The position numbers and the translations under genes are program-made. From positions 56,444,627 to 56,508,626 of the forward strand of contig NC_043957.1 of assembly GCF_902148855.1 (NCBI RefSeq): a stretch of DNA of 64,000 nucleotides, in the 5' to 3' direction. The notes below the pieces were generated by a model. It made no database searches and had not been told where the DNA came from. It saw nothing but the letters and a program-made list of their open reading frames with translations. Shown here in pieces: positions 34,980 through 48,948 of the stretch (position 1 is the first letter of the stretch; each line of letters opens with the position of its first letter). Source of the DNA: Sphaeramia orbicularis (taxonomy: Eukaryota > Chordata > Actinopteri > Kurtiformes > Apogonidae).

Positions 34980-35318
34980 GTTTGCTGAAAATACTGAGGG
35001 GACAGTATCTTCAAACCAGGATCCACAGCAGCTGATGAGTAAAACAGTTCAAACCCTGACTGTATTTAGGACCCAACTGGTCTATGGGACTGACAAAAAC
35101 TGGTTTGTCTTCTGTGTCGGAACAAACACAGCAGCTCCACTCTGTCCTCACATGACCTCGACTCCTCCCCTGCAGATCTACAGTTTACAGGGGGGCGGAG
35201 CCAACAGGAGGCGGATCCAGACAGCAGACAGGAAACACTGCACATGTTGAACAGATCAGAGCTCAAACTGCTTTCACTCAAAGTGAAACTTAACCAGTCG
35301 TTGAGACACGAAGCAGAA

Positions 35319-37163
35319 ATGGAGCAGAAAGGAGTTGAGCTGGACCAGGAAACCTTTTCCTGTTCCATCTGTTTGGATCTACTGAAGGATCCGGTGACTA
35401 TTCCCTGTGGACACAGCTACTGTATGAGCTGTATTCAAACCCACTGGGATGGAGAGGACGGGAAGAACCTCCACAGCTGCCCTCAGTGCAGACAGACCTT
35501 CACACCCAGGCCTGTCCTGGTCAAAAGCACCATGTTGGCAGTTGTAGTGGAACAGCTGAAGAAGACTGGACTTGGAGCTGCTGCAGCTGATCACTGCTAC
35601 GCTGGAGCTGAAGATGTGGTCTGTGATGTGTGCACTGGGAGGAAACTGAAAGCTGTCAAGTCCTGTCTGGTGTGTTTGGCTTCTTACTGTGACAAACACC
35701 TTCAGCGTCATTATAATGTGGCTCCGTTAAAGAAACACAAGCTGGTGGATCCGTCGGAGAAGCTCCAGGAGAACATCTGCTCTCGTCATGATGAGGTGAT
35801 GAAGATGTTCTGCCGCACTGATCATCAGTGTATCTGTTATCTGTGCTCTGCGGATGAACATAAAGGCCACGACACAGTGTCATCTGCAGCAGAAAGGACT
35901 GAGAGGCAGAAGGAGCTGGAGGTGAGTCGACAGAAAATCCAGCAGAGAATCAAAGACAAACAGAACGATGTGAAGGCGCTTCAACAGGAGGCAGAGAACA
36001 TCAGTCGCTGCGCTGACGAAGCAGTGGAGAAGAACCGCAAGATCCTGACCGAGCTGATCCGACTGATGGAGGAAAGAAGGAGTGATGTGGAGCGGCAGAT
36101 CAGATCCAAGGAGGAAACGGAAGTGAGTCGAGTCAAAGAGCTGGAGTCGAAGCTGGAGCAGGAGATGACTGAGCTGAGGAGGAAAGACGCTGAGATGGAC
36201 AAACTGGCACAAACACACGACCACAACCAGTTTTTACTCCAGTATCCATCAGTGTCCAAACTCAGAGAAGATCCAGACTCATACCACGTCCACATCCGTC
36301 CTTGGAATTACTTTGAGGATGTGACCACAGCTGTGTCAGAGCTCAGAGAGAAACTCCAGCTCAGTCTGACAGAGGAATGGACCAACATCTCACTGAGCAT
36401 CAGTCAAACACTGGTTCTACGAGAACCGGAACCACAGACCAGAGCAGGATTCTTACAATATTCACGTCAAATCACACTGGATCCAAACACAGTGAATGAA
36501 CGTCTGTCACTGTCTGAGGAAAATAGAAGAGGAACACGTATGAGACAAACACAGAACTATCCTGATCATCCAGACAGATTCAGTGTTTTGTCTCAGGTTC
36601 TGAGCAGAGAGAGTCTGACTGGTCGATGTTACTGGGAGGTGGAGTGGAGGGGGGGGGTTGTTTATGTCGCAGTCGCATATAAGGATATTAAGAGAAAAGG
36701 AAACTCTAATGAATGTGGATTTGGATACAATGACAAATCTTGGGCTTTATATTGTGACAGTAACTCTCCTTACTTTCATCATAACAGTGTCAGTTCTTCT
36801 GTCCCAGGTCCACTTTCCTCCAGAATCGGAGTCTACCTGGATCACACAGCAGGTATTCTGTCCTTCTACAGCGTCTCTGAAACCATGACTCTGATCCACA
36901 GAGTCCAGACCACATTCACTCAACCTCTGTACGCTGGAGTTGGGTTTGGAATGTTGGATCCACTGCCCACTTTCCTAAACTCCATTAAACTCATTGTTGA
37001 CTTTGATCCAGTCGATCAGATCAGTCTTTTCGTATCTGTCTCTAAATCACACAACACAAAAACAAGTCAACTTTTTTTTGTTTGTTTTTTTCCTGAACTC
37101 ACAATCCAGATTTGGTCCCATTCAGACTTTTTTGTGAGGATTCTAATAGTCAAGTGTATGTGA
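35319..37163 (+). CDS. TRIM-family E3 ubiquitin ligase (RING, B-box, coiled coil, PRY-SPRY), single exon
   Basis: A 614-residue protein from the ATG at 35319 (MEQKGVELDQ). An in-frame ATG at 35244 would add 25 residues. I prefer 35319 because fish TRIMs of this type start a few residues before LDQ. Domains: RING C3HC4 at residues 15-57 (CSIC, CGHSYC, CPQC), B-box 1 at about 99-140 (CDVC, CLVC), B-box 2 at about 155-190 (CSRHDEVMKMFC, HKGH), a long charged coiled coil at about 190-310, and PRY-SPRY at about 385-565 (ITLDPNTVNERLSLSEENRR, GRCYWEVEW, SRIGVYLDH). All RING Cys/His are present, so ligase activity is likely. Fish members (finTRIM/TRIM25-like) often act in antiviral signalling, but no specific orthologue is assigned. 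After the SPRY the frame runs on for about 50 unusual hydrophobic residues. Confidence 0.88.
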   Translation: MEQKGVELDQETFSCSICLDLLKDPVTIPCGHSYCMSCIQTHWDGEDGKNLHSCPQCRQTFTPRPVLVKSTMLAVVVEQLKKTGLGAAAADHCYAGAEDVVCDVCTGRKLKAVKSCLVCLASYCDKHLQRHYNVAPLKKHKLVDPSEKLQENICSRHDEVMKMFCRTDHQCICYLCSADEHKGHDTVSSAAERTERQKELEVSRQKIQQRIKDKQNDVKALQQEAENISRCADEAVEKNRKILTELIRLMEERRSDVERQIRSKEETEVSRVKELESKLEQEMTELRRKDAEMDKLAQTHDHNQFLLQYPSVSKLREDPDSYHVHIRPWNYFEDVTTAVSELREKLQLSLTEEWTNISLSISQTLVLREPEPQTRAGFLQYSRQITLDPNTVNERLSLSEENRRGTRMRQTQNYPDHPDRFSVLSQVLSRESLTGRCYWEVEWRGGVVYVAVAYKDIKRKGNSNECGFGYNDKSWALYCDSNSPYFHHNSVSSSVPGPLSSRIGVYLDHTAGILSFYSVSETMTLIHRVQTTFTQPLYAGVGFGMLDPLPTFLNSIKLIVDFDPVDQISLFVSVSKSHNTKTSQLFFVCFFPELTIQIWSHSDFFVRILIVKCM

Positions 37164-37789
37164 CTATCAACCACCAATAGTCTGTTTGTAGAACCATCTG
37201 TGATGTTCACAGAGCTGTCATTAACTGAGGAGCACACAACCAGACTGATGGTGTCTGTGCTTTGGACCGAGTCAAACAAAGTGGAGCCGTTTTTCTACTT
37301 TGGAGGAGTTGAGTTCAAATCTACTGTTCCGTCCTGTTTCCTACAGAAGAAGCACGGACATGGATTTGGAGACAACGATAGAAGTGGAGATAATGAACCA
37401 ACTCAGACGGAGGCTGAGCTCATGCACGGAAACCTGTTCATCAGATTGAGTTCATTCTGTTCCATCTGAGCATGTGCAAGAAAAGAGAAATCAGAGAAAA
37501 TAGAAGTGATTTAGTCAAACATGAGCTGAAGACCAGAATAGGAAGTTGGATTCTATCATCACTACGTATGTACAAACCCCCAAAGAAATCCAATAACGGA
37601 CTGAAACATGGAAGCATGGTTTTTCCATGATTTCTGAAGTGCATGTAAACGCATCATATCTGATTATTCCATTTATCTGATTATTAATAGTTATTGGTTT
37701 TTTATGGTCGTGTAAACGGGCTGAAAATGTTGGATGATCCAGTTCAATAGGTAGATGTCCACCATCTTAGAAAATGGACACATTTGTCC
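37164..37789 (+). other. Probable 3' flank of TRIM gene
   Basis: No convincing AATAAA signal, and no gene is recognised. Sequence is mostly unique up to the MITE at 37794. Confidence 0.4.
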
Positions 37790-37793
37790 TTAA

Positions 37794-38371
37794 CCCTTTC
37801 ATGCATAATGGTCACTCCAGTGGACAGTTATTGTACAGCTGTTCTTTTGTATATTCATGGGTTTTGTTGTTTTAGTTCCATATCAGCCAACACCGTGGAC
37901 ACTTATGCATCATCCTATACACTGTAATTCATACCATTATTTTAAATTTGCTGTTCTTCATACACCTAATCTGCAGTGATATGTTTAAGTGTAAAAAATT
38001 GCTTAATATCGTTATTAGACTGTAATTAACAGGTTTTTTTAACAAAAGGTGTTTTTTTGCATATTATCTCCATGAAGTGAGTAATAACTACTATTAGAGT
38101 ACGTTAAAATGTTAGAAAACATCAGATTAGCCGCATTAAACATGTTTTTATTACATAGTTTTCACACAGCGTATCAGTAAATACATGTTTCTTTGTTTCA
38201 AAAATTAAATGCATGGTGTCCAGCTGAGTGGACACTTTTGCAACTACATGTAAAATAAGTTAATAATTTTTTTTTTTTTTTTTCAATTGCATTGTTTTTT
38301 TAATGCTTAAAGAGGAATAAAAACACTGAGGAAAAAAATCTTAAGGTTCTCATAATTCATGCATGAAAGGG
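37794..38371. mobile_element. piggyBac-type MITE family A, full copy
   Basis: CCCTTTCATGCATAATGG at the left and CATAATTCATGCATGAAAGGG at the right, with TTAA at 37790-37793 and 38372-38375. Length 578 bp and same internal order as 2580-3145. Confidence 0.88.
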
Positions 38372-38592
38372 TTAAAGCCTGAAGTGTGACTTAGTTCAAT
38401 AATGTAGAAAATACTGATGTTGTAAATATGAGAAGATGGAATATTAGTAGAATTATCAGTCATCACATAATGGGGAAGTTTAAAAATGTTGATTTGTGTT
38501 GATTTGTAAAGCCTGATGTGACGTCCATTCAGTAGAAGCTGCACCAGTTGGTTTTGTTACAGATGGAAAACTGATCCACTAAAGGTTTAGAC

Positions 38593-39260
38593 CACAGGTG
38601 TCAAACATGCGGCCCGGGGGCCAAATCCGGCCCACCAAAGGGTCCAGTCTGGCCCTTGGGATGAATTTGTGAAATGCAATAATTACACAAAGATATTAAC
38701 AATCCTTTTTGTTCAGGTTCCACATTCAGACCAATTCAATCTCAAGTGGGCAGGACCAGTAAAATACTATCATAATAACATAGAAATAATGACAACTTCA
38801 AATTTTTCTCTTTGTAAATGTAAATATTTTCATGTATTTACACTAAAACAAAGTAGAATTTTGCAAAAAAAAAAAAAGTGAATAACCTGAACAAATATGA
38901 ACAACCTGGAATGTACATACAACTTTACCAATATTCTGTCTGTTACTAAATGTTTTGTGTGTCTGTAGATCCACTGTGGTCTGTAAGTTATAATGTACAT
39001 TTGATAAACTGAGGCATAATATTGTTAAAATTACACTTATTTTTTCAGTTTGTTCATGTTATTCACATCCTTTGAAAGGATAATTTGTAGATGTAAACCT
39101 TCTCGTAATGTAAATTTAGTTATTTGGCTCTAAAACATAGAGAAAAGTTTGGAGTTGACATTATTTATATATTATTATGTTTTTATTTTACTGGTTTGGC
39201 CCATTTCAGATCAAATTCAGCTGAATGTGGAACTGAACTAAAATGAGTTTGACAGCCCTG
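38593..39260 (-). mobile_element. hAT MITE family C copy with exact 8-bp duplication
   Basis: Starts CACAGGTGTCAAACATGCGG and ends AAATGAGTTTGACAGCCCTG. GTTTAGAC flanks both sides (38585-38592, 39261-39268). Length 668 bp. Confidence 0.9.
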
Positions 39261-39268
39261 GTTTAGAC

Positions 39269-40344
39269 TATGAGACTATGACCAGACTGCGAGGTGAACA
39301 GGTCAAAGGTCAAACCCATATCTGAATGGACGGTTGAATGTAGATGTGGTGTTTTTTGGGCGTATATTCACAGCTTACTGACTGGACACATTGACCACAT
39401 GGATCAGTGATTCAGTTCCCTTTAATACTCAGTCCAGGTTGAATCCATGCAGGTTTGGAAGGTGTTCCATCTTTAATGCTCCGTGGATCCATCTATGCTT
39501 CTTTGACTCTGTTCATTATTATTATGACTTGTATTTACGCCTTCTGATTCATGTCCATTCAACAGTTCTATTAAAGTCTGTGTGTGAACAGTTGTGTGTT
39601 CTTCATTACAGCTTTAACAGGTTGGATCAGTTCCATGAAGAATCAAACACTGAGCTGCAGTTTGTTGTTGTAGCCACTAGAGGGCAGTAGAGGAAAGCAG
39701 CACAGGACCAACTAAAAATGAAATATTGTTGCCATGGCATTGGGCCATGTCCAGCTAGTTTTAGTGAAACATTACACTTTTGTATTTCGTAAACATTCTC
39801 CAGTGAAAATGAGCAGAGTTGTCAAAGTCACCCAGAGTGAACCTCCACAACAAAGTGTCATTTGTCGTCTGTTTTCTGATGGTGGGCCCAACGAGTAAAT
39901 ACAAGAGTTTAAAAGTCAACACATTCCCACTGGGGAAGTGTCAAGTTTTTTTCAGTTGACAGTTTTCTAAAGGTGCTCCAGTGAACTTAAACACTTCCCA
40001 GCGTTGGAGCTTGAAGCTCTGTCTATGTTGGTCGGCAGGAGAACGGGGCAACCAAGTTCAGCAGAGCCTGATTCCATGTGCTGGTCCACGCCGCCGTCCA
40101 AAGGGGACGAAGGCGTCACTTGGTTCCTATTTCTACCCTCGTGGCTCTGGCCGGCAGTTCCAGTGCTGTGTGGACGCGTTTGTATGATTGGCTGAAAAGT
40201 GCACCATGCCCAACAGTTTGAAAACTGCACTCTGCGGCCCGGCTATTGGCCCGATTGATGACGGAGGCTCTGACGACATCTGTAATCACGTTCACCATCG
40301 GGAGCCCATTTTTCTGTATATTGCCCTGCCTGTGGTCGCTGAGC
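39269..40344. other. Intergenic, no gene seen
   Basis: Includes a GC-rich part at about 39980-40340 with several overlapping short open frames but no splice-bounded or domain-bearing coding segment. Confidence 0.4.
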
Positions 40345-40352
40345 ATTTAGTG

Positions 40353-40818
40353 CAGGGATTAAAGTTCTCCGTCACCACGACGGATTTCCGTCAAATGGAA
40401 AAATTGAGGGGGGAAAAAAGTCATATTGAAGTAAGTTCCCCACGTGTTTCGCGGAGTCCAGTCGGCACCGCGATCCTGTCCTGGGTCTGCTGTCCTGAAT
40501 CTGCAGGTGTTGAACACAGGCACAGGGGGCTGGTAGGTTTAACAGTGATGATAATAAGATGACTTCTTTATTTTTATGTCGGGAGGACAGATTGATGACT
40601 ATTTATCTTTGGAAGGAAACGCTGCTCATTCTGTGCCTCAGAAACACATGGACAAGTTCAGCTTTACCGAAGTTCAGCCTCCAGACGCTAACTTTAGTTT
40701 AGTGCGAACAAGTAGCTTTCATTATGAAAGAACCACAGCGAAAAGGGAAGAAGACAGAACTGATCTACATCTACCTTCATGTTTGGGTTCATAGCTTATC
40801 TCCTCTTGCCGGTATATG

Positions 40819-40900
<82 letters not shown>

Positions 40901-41461
40901 CCTTCCCGTGCGTGCAGCTGTGTGCACCACGGCCTTACACGGTTAGGTGCCCGACTGCATAAGTGCTTTATTTGGACCCGTTTAGCATCTTATGTCTATC
41001 TGTGTGGTACAGTACGAAGATAAAATTGAATGAATGAGTAACACCCTTGGTATTTGCAAAACCACTGTATTTTAAATACCCTCAGAGAGTAACTGTAACG
41101 GTATATAATTTCTGTTTCAGTTGACGTAATTTCTAGTTATTATTTTCACTTGCTTCAAAGGTTTTCATACCCTTTAAAATTAACCACAGAGCACCAAAAT
41201 TGACCTGAAGCTTTAAAAATGTTCTGTGGGAGGACCCCCAGACCCCCCACCAATACCACTCATGACATTTTTTCTGTCCATGTTACTAATCTTCTACACC
41301 TGTACACTCTCCCATTCAGTGTGTTTTACAGTATTACCAAATTTGACTATATAAACTTGTACGCTATAGTAGTATTGTATTGCATCATTTTTAATAGTGG
41401 CCAATGATTTTGACCAGAAGAAAATTTTCAGTCAGATGAAAAATTTTTGCTTTAATCCCTG
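40353..41461. mobile_element. hAT-type element (CAGGGATTAAAG ends)
   Basis: Left end CAGGGATTAAAGTTCTCCGT, right end TTTTGCTTTAATCCCTG, flanked by ATTTAGTG (40345-40352) and ATTTAATG (41462-41469), 7 of 8 identical. No transposase domain is seen. A long (TG)n microsatellite lies inside. Confidence 0.75.
40823..40895. repeat. (TG)n microsatellite
   Basis: About 36 TG units inside the CAGGGATTAAAG element. Confidence 0.97.
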
Positions 41462-41474
41462 ATTTAATGACATT

Positions 41475-41475
<1 letters not shown>

Positions 41476-41515
<40 letters not shown>
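41476..41515. repeat. (GA)n microsatellite
   Basis: About 20 GA units, just outside the right target duplication of the element that ends at 41461. Confidence 0.97.
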
Positions 41516-41516
<1 letters not shown>

Positions 41517-41739
41517 CTCACATCCATACTGACATATTGTGTGTGTATTCCCTCATTACGTCCACTAGATGGAGCCAGAGAAACAGTTTCCATCTCAGTC
41601 TGTTGCCACATTGTTACAGAACTACAGATTCACAGCTTCTAACTTGACTAAAATGTGCAGGGGTGGGGGCGCTGGACACAATATGAGATGAGGGCAGTGG
41701 GAGGGGTACAGACTTGAACTTCAGTAGTATTTCAGTTGG

Positions 41740-41826
41740 TGACTTGAACTTGTACCACAGTCATTTCTTGATAGGTACCTGTACTTCTACTCAAGTGTGA
41801 CTTTCCAGTACTTTATACAACACTGA
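41740..41826. mobile_element. MITE end fragment (CAGTGTTGTATAAAG terminus)
   Basis: The stretch ending CCAGTACTTTATACAACACTG with GTACTTCTACTCAAGTGTGA inside is a terminal signature of a common fish DNA-transposon family. The opposite end is not found. Confidence 0.45.
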
Positions 41827-41875
41827 ACACTGTGTTCTTCAAAGAAGATCAAACATAAGTCTGTTTTTAAAAGTC

Positions 41876-41881
41876 TTTATT
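41876..41881 (-). terminator. Polyadenylation signal of the lectin gene
   Basis: AATAAA on the minus strand, about 105 bp after the lectin stop codon. Confidence 0.55.
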
Positions 41882-41983
41882 ATTTAAAAAAAAAACAAGT
41901 TGATTTACACAAAAAAATGACATAAGTATAAATTCTCAATAAAAACTCTGACTCAGTGAAAACAAACTCATGTGGTTTCCATG

Positions 41984-45246
<3,263 letters not shown>

Positions 45247-45366
45247 GATGATGATGATGATGATGGTGATGATGAAGAACAGCTTCTTCTGTGTGGAGGA
45301 AAACAGTTGTCATACAGAGAGAAGAGAAGCTGTGGTGAAGCCTCCATAGAGCAGCAGGTGTCTTAC

Positions 45367-45430
45367 CTGTCAGCTGAATGTGAGCTGATGTTCTTCAGGT
45401 GTCTGGTAGGTGAGTGATGCAGTGATGACA
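45367..45430 (-). promoter_or_regulatory. Lectin 5' untranslated exon
   Basis: On the minus strand an exon ending CAGCTGACAG|GTAAGA at 45367 is followed by an acceptor (CCTCCACACAG, ending at 45289). That acceptor opens the exon carrying the ATG at 45246. The upstream limit is set only by distance from the TATA box. Confidence 0.5.
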
Positions 45431-45445
45431 GGAGGCTGCTCTGCT

Positions 45446-45454
45446 CTTTATATA
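45446..45454 (-). promoter_or_regulatory. TATA box of the lectin gene
   Basis: TATATAAAG on the minus strand, about 25-30 bp before the expected start of the untranslated exon. Confidence 0.65.
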
Positions 45455-45886
45455 CAAATATGAACCACACCCACTCATGTCCATGTGAGTTTAAAGGGTT
45501 AAAGTGCAGGCGTTTGTCTGTGAAACGATGTAACAGCTCTGGAAGATCTGAACTTGTACTCTGATCTATTTCCCATCAGAGTCCAACAGGTTTTCAGCAA
45601 ATTCTTCCTTGTTTCGTGACAGAAAATCAGGTTAATGGTTAAAGACGCTGAAAACTCAGGTCAGTTTGTTGTTCTGATACATGTACAGCTGTGTCTCCTG
45701 CATTTAGTCTTCAGAATGAGAAAAAATACACACATGACATAATCCAGTATGGACTAGAACTGACACTAGAACCCTTCTTTAGGCAGAGGAAACATGACCA
45801 GTTTAATATGTGTAGTATATGAAATAAACAATGATTATCAGGGTTTACTGTGTTTTAAATCATAGTTTCTGATTATATCTATTTAA

Positions 45887-46128
45887 CCTCCTAAGACCCA
45901 GGAAATGTCAGCAAAGTACGAGCTTTTTTTGTTTTTTATTAAATAAGTGCCTATATTGGAAATATCATGATGCAATGGTTTTTTCAGATGTAGTTTTTAC
46001 AATTTTTATGGAATGTCAATGGTGGTGGACAGTTTTCTTTCTTTCTTTTTTTTTTTTTTTTTTGTATAAAGTTGTGAAACTCTTGTCCACAAATGTGGAC
46101 AGAAAACCCATAGCTGGGTCTGAGGAGG
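45887..46128. mobile_element. TTAA-target MITE family B, second copy
   Basis: CCTCCTAAGACCCAGG and its inverted partner CTGGGTCTGAGGAGG with TTAA at 45883-45886 and 46129-46132. Length 242 bp, one base different from the copy at 16992 and opposite in orientation. Contains the inverted motif TTGTCCACAAATGTGGACAG. Confidence 0.85.
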
Positions 46129-46132
46129 TTAA

Positions 46133-47060
46133 AAATACAGTTAGTGCACAGTTTATTCAGTCGGTAGTAAAATATAACTACATCAAGTTTTACTTTTTAC
46201 ATGATTTATAAGTTCATGTCTTGGATTTCTTTTTGTCTTTTAAAATATTTTCTTTGTCCTTTCAGTGATTATATCAAGACAGAGGTAAAAAAAGAATTGA
46301 AGAAGAGAAGATAAACACTACATGAATATTTACAGAACATGCAGTTGTTCTCGGTCTAATAGGTAAGACATTTCATTGAATGAACCTTTAACAATGTCAG
46401 ATTTATTCCTTAATTTTCATTATATGTACTGTGAAGGAATCAATAATGTGAATATACTCACATCCAATTTATACAATAAATGTGAAATGTTAAGGTGCTA
46501 TTATATGTTCTGTTATTTTAGCTTCTTAACTTTACGTGTTTAAACTTGTAATTGAACGTCAGCTGCAGTAACAGAATGCTCTGAATGACTTCCCATAAGT
46601 GTTTCTCAATGCTCTGTTTTTCGTTGCCATTTCCTGATAGAATATTAGATAACAGTGTTGTCAAAAAGTCCACTGACCATGTGTCTTCAATCACTTCAGT
46701 CTGCAGTAAATGCTAGTGTTTATTGTTCAGTAAAACTCTAAACACTTCCACACACTTCTGGTCTCTACTCACTGTGACTCCAATAAATACGTCATAAATA
46801 CTTTGATGGTGTTTCCTGATGCTGTAAACTGTGCCATTCAGATATAGATGACACAGAAGCATGTGGATCTATCTGTAATCCTTGTCGGCTGTCTGATCTG
46901 GAATTATATTCTTATATTTTGAAAGGTTTACCAGCTGGGTAGTTGCTCATTTCTGCACATATAGAAGTGTTCTAAATATCTGTAACAGATGCTGGTTACA
47001 CTGTGTCAAAACAAAGGAGGGTTTCCCGTAGAAAATACTAAAAGTATTATGAATAATACA
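46133..47060. other. Intergenic, no gene seen
   Basis: AT-rich unique sequence without supported features. Confidence 0.5.
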
Positions 47061-47068
47061 CAGTAGGA

Positions 47069-47624
47069 CAGTGGTTCCCAACCTTTTTTAGTTCATGACC
47101 TCATTTTAACATTACAGATTTATGGTGACTCCAGACTTTAAAAACAGAGACATTTTTTTGCTAAAATTAATTAGTTTTTGATCATATAGTAGTTTTCTAT
47201 ACTATGCTGCAATCGTTAATTTTAGACGATATTTTAGTTATATAATGTATAGAATGCACTTTTTTGGTGTCTGCTTCTCAGTTTCTCTTACAGATGTCGT
47301 AGCGGGGCCAGGCAGGAGAAGAAATCTTTCCATTCTCTGTTCGGTCTGGTTTTCTGACTGCGACTGTGTCCGGGCAGGTTGAAGCGTAGTAACGTATACG
47401 GTCACATGATCAGGTCAGTCAAGATATGCCCTCTCAGATGTTATATAATGCATTTGATTTGAACTGGATTTTTATCAGGAAAAAGTATGTAGTGTTTTAA
47501 TTAGAATGAAATATATATTGAATCATTAAAAGATATTTTTTATTAGTAATTTTTTTTTCATCAATTACAAGAAATTTCCGAGCGACCCCACCTGGGGTCG
47601 CGACCCCAAGGTTGAAAAACACTG
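47069..47624. mobile_element. hAT MITE (CAGTGGTTCCCAACC family), second copy
   Basis: CAGTGGTTCCCAACCTTTTT at the left and AAGGTTGAAAAACACTG at the right, with GACCCCACCTGGGGTCGCG inside, as at 12194-12764. Flanks CAGTAGGA and CAGTTGAG agree at 5 of 8. Confidence 0.7.
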
Positions 47625-48216
47625 CAGTTGAGGAAAAAAATATATGTATATGTCAGCAGGATTTATGTAAAATAAAGTTTTAAATCAAACTTGATCTCCT
47701 GAGAGAATGAACTTAATGGCTCATAATAAAAGTCTGAGGTCATAACGGCTGTGATGAAATGATAAGACTGGACTATCAATTCCGAAAAATTATCCTCAGA
47801 CAATAAAACTTGTGTTTTTTGTAATTTTATGAGGTGCATTGGTTTGATTTGGCAGTTACGTAAGAGTGTTTGTGGATAATACACTGGAGGGTGACAGGAA
47901 CAATAAAGAAATGACTGTGTCATTATTCCACAATGCTTTAAGAGATCCTTTAAGAGAAAGGTGGACATGAAAGTCCTGACGGAAAAGAAAGACAGGCTGT
48001 TCAAGGTCGTCCTCGCAGGAGATCATGTTTCATACATGGTGTCATGCAGGAGAGCAGGAAGTTTGTATCAAAACAGAGCATGTACAGTAAATATCAGTAC
48101 AGATATTTATTTATAGTTTATAAATGCAGAAGTTTTTCAGTGACAGAGTTTTAAAGTAATAGTCAAACTATTCTTTTACTGTTGTAAGAGTCCCACTGTA
48201 CTTTTATTTGTTTGCA

Positions 48217-48344
48217 TACATATACACCACCGGTCAAAAGTTTTAGAACACCCCAGTTTTTCCAGTTTTGTATTGAAGTTCAAGCAGTTCAAGTCCAATG
48301 AACAGCTTGAAATGGTACAAAGGTAAGCGGTGAACTGCCAGAGG

Positions 48345-48377
<33 letters not shown>

Positions 48378-48850
48378 AAAGGTAAGGTTCAACAAAACTG
48401 AAAAATAATGTGCATTTCAGAATTATACAAAAAGGCGAACAAGAAATGGGTTAACAACTTAAAGCAGTTCTGCAGCAATGGAGGCTGATCAAGCCTGGAA
48501 AGTTGGTGCTACCAATTCCTCCAGGTGTCCCAACGTTTGTGAATTCCTTCCAACCCCCTCTGTCTGCAGAAAAGTAGTGTTGGAACACACTTTGGTACCA
48601 TACGGTTATGAGCATTATTTGAACAGTATTGGACTGCAGAAAGTAGTGTGTGTCTATAAAAATGGAAAAGAGGAAAAGGCAATCAACCATAGAAGAGAGA
48701 CAGAGCATCAGAAGACTGAAAAATGTAGGTCTGTCCTACAGAGAAATGTCCAAGAAAGTCCAGGTGTCAGTAAGTCCAGTTTCCTTCACCATCCAAAGGC
48801 ACTCAGAAACTGGACTGGGAAATGCAGACAGGAAGACGTCTGGCATTGGT
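48217..48850 (+). mobile_element. Tc1-type element, left end and transposase N-terminus
   Basis: Begins with a Tc1-like terminus (CACCGGTCAAAAGTTTTAGA). The ORF from 48662 encodes STIEERQSIRRLKNVGLSYR and SFTIQRHSETG, the paired-like DNA-binding domain of a Tc1 transposase. It breaks off at about 48850, where a fragment of the 5S-linked unit follows. The catalytic domain is absent. Confidence 0.75.
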
Positions 48851-48948
48851 GTCGCCAACTCCAAATCTGAGTGAAAGCAAAGTTTCAGCAGGTAACCCTC
48901 AGATGTGTTGTGACACCATGGTTTTGTTCTCCTCCTGTGATGACTTCT
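48848..48948 (+). repeat. Chimeric scrap of the 5S-linked unit
   Basis: GGTGTCGCCAACTCCAAATC (unit position as at 57030) is joined directly to GAAAGCAAAGTTTCAGCAGG (unit position as at 56190). The order is reversed relative to one unit, as expected from a deletion across two tandem units. Confidence 0.6.

Noticed and set aside
40823-41023. Open frame rich in Cys-Val
   Set aside because: Translation of the TG microsatellite.
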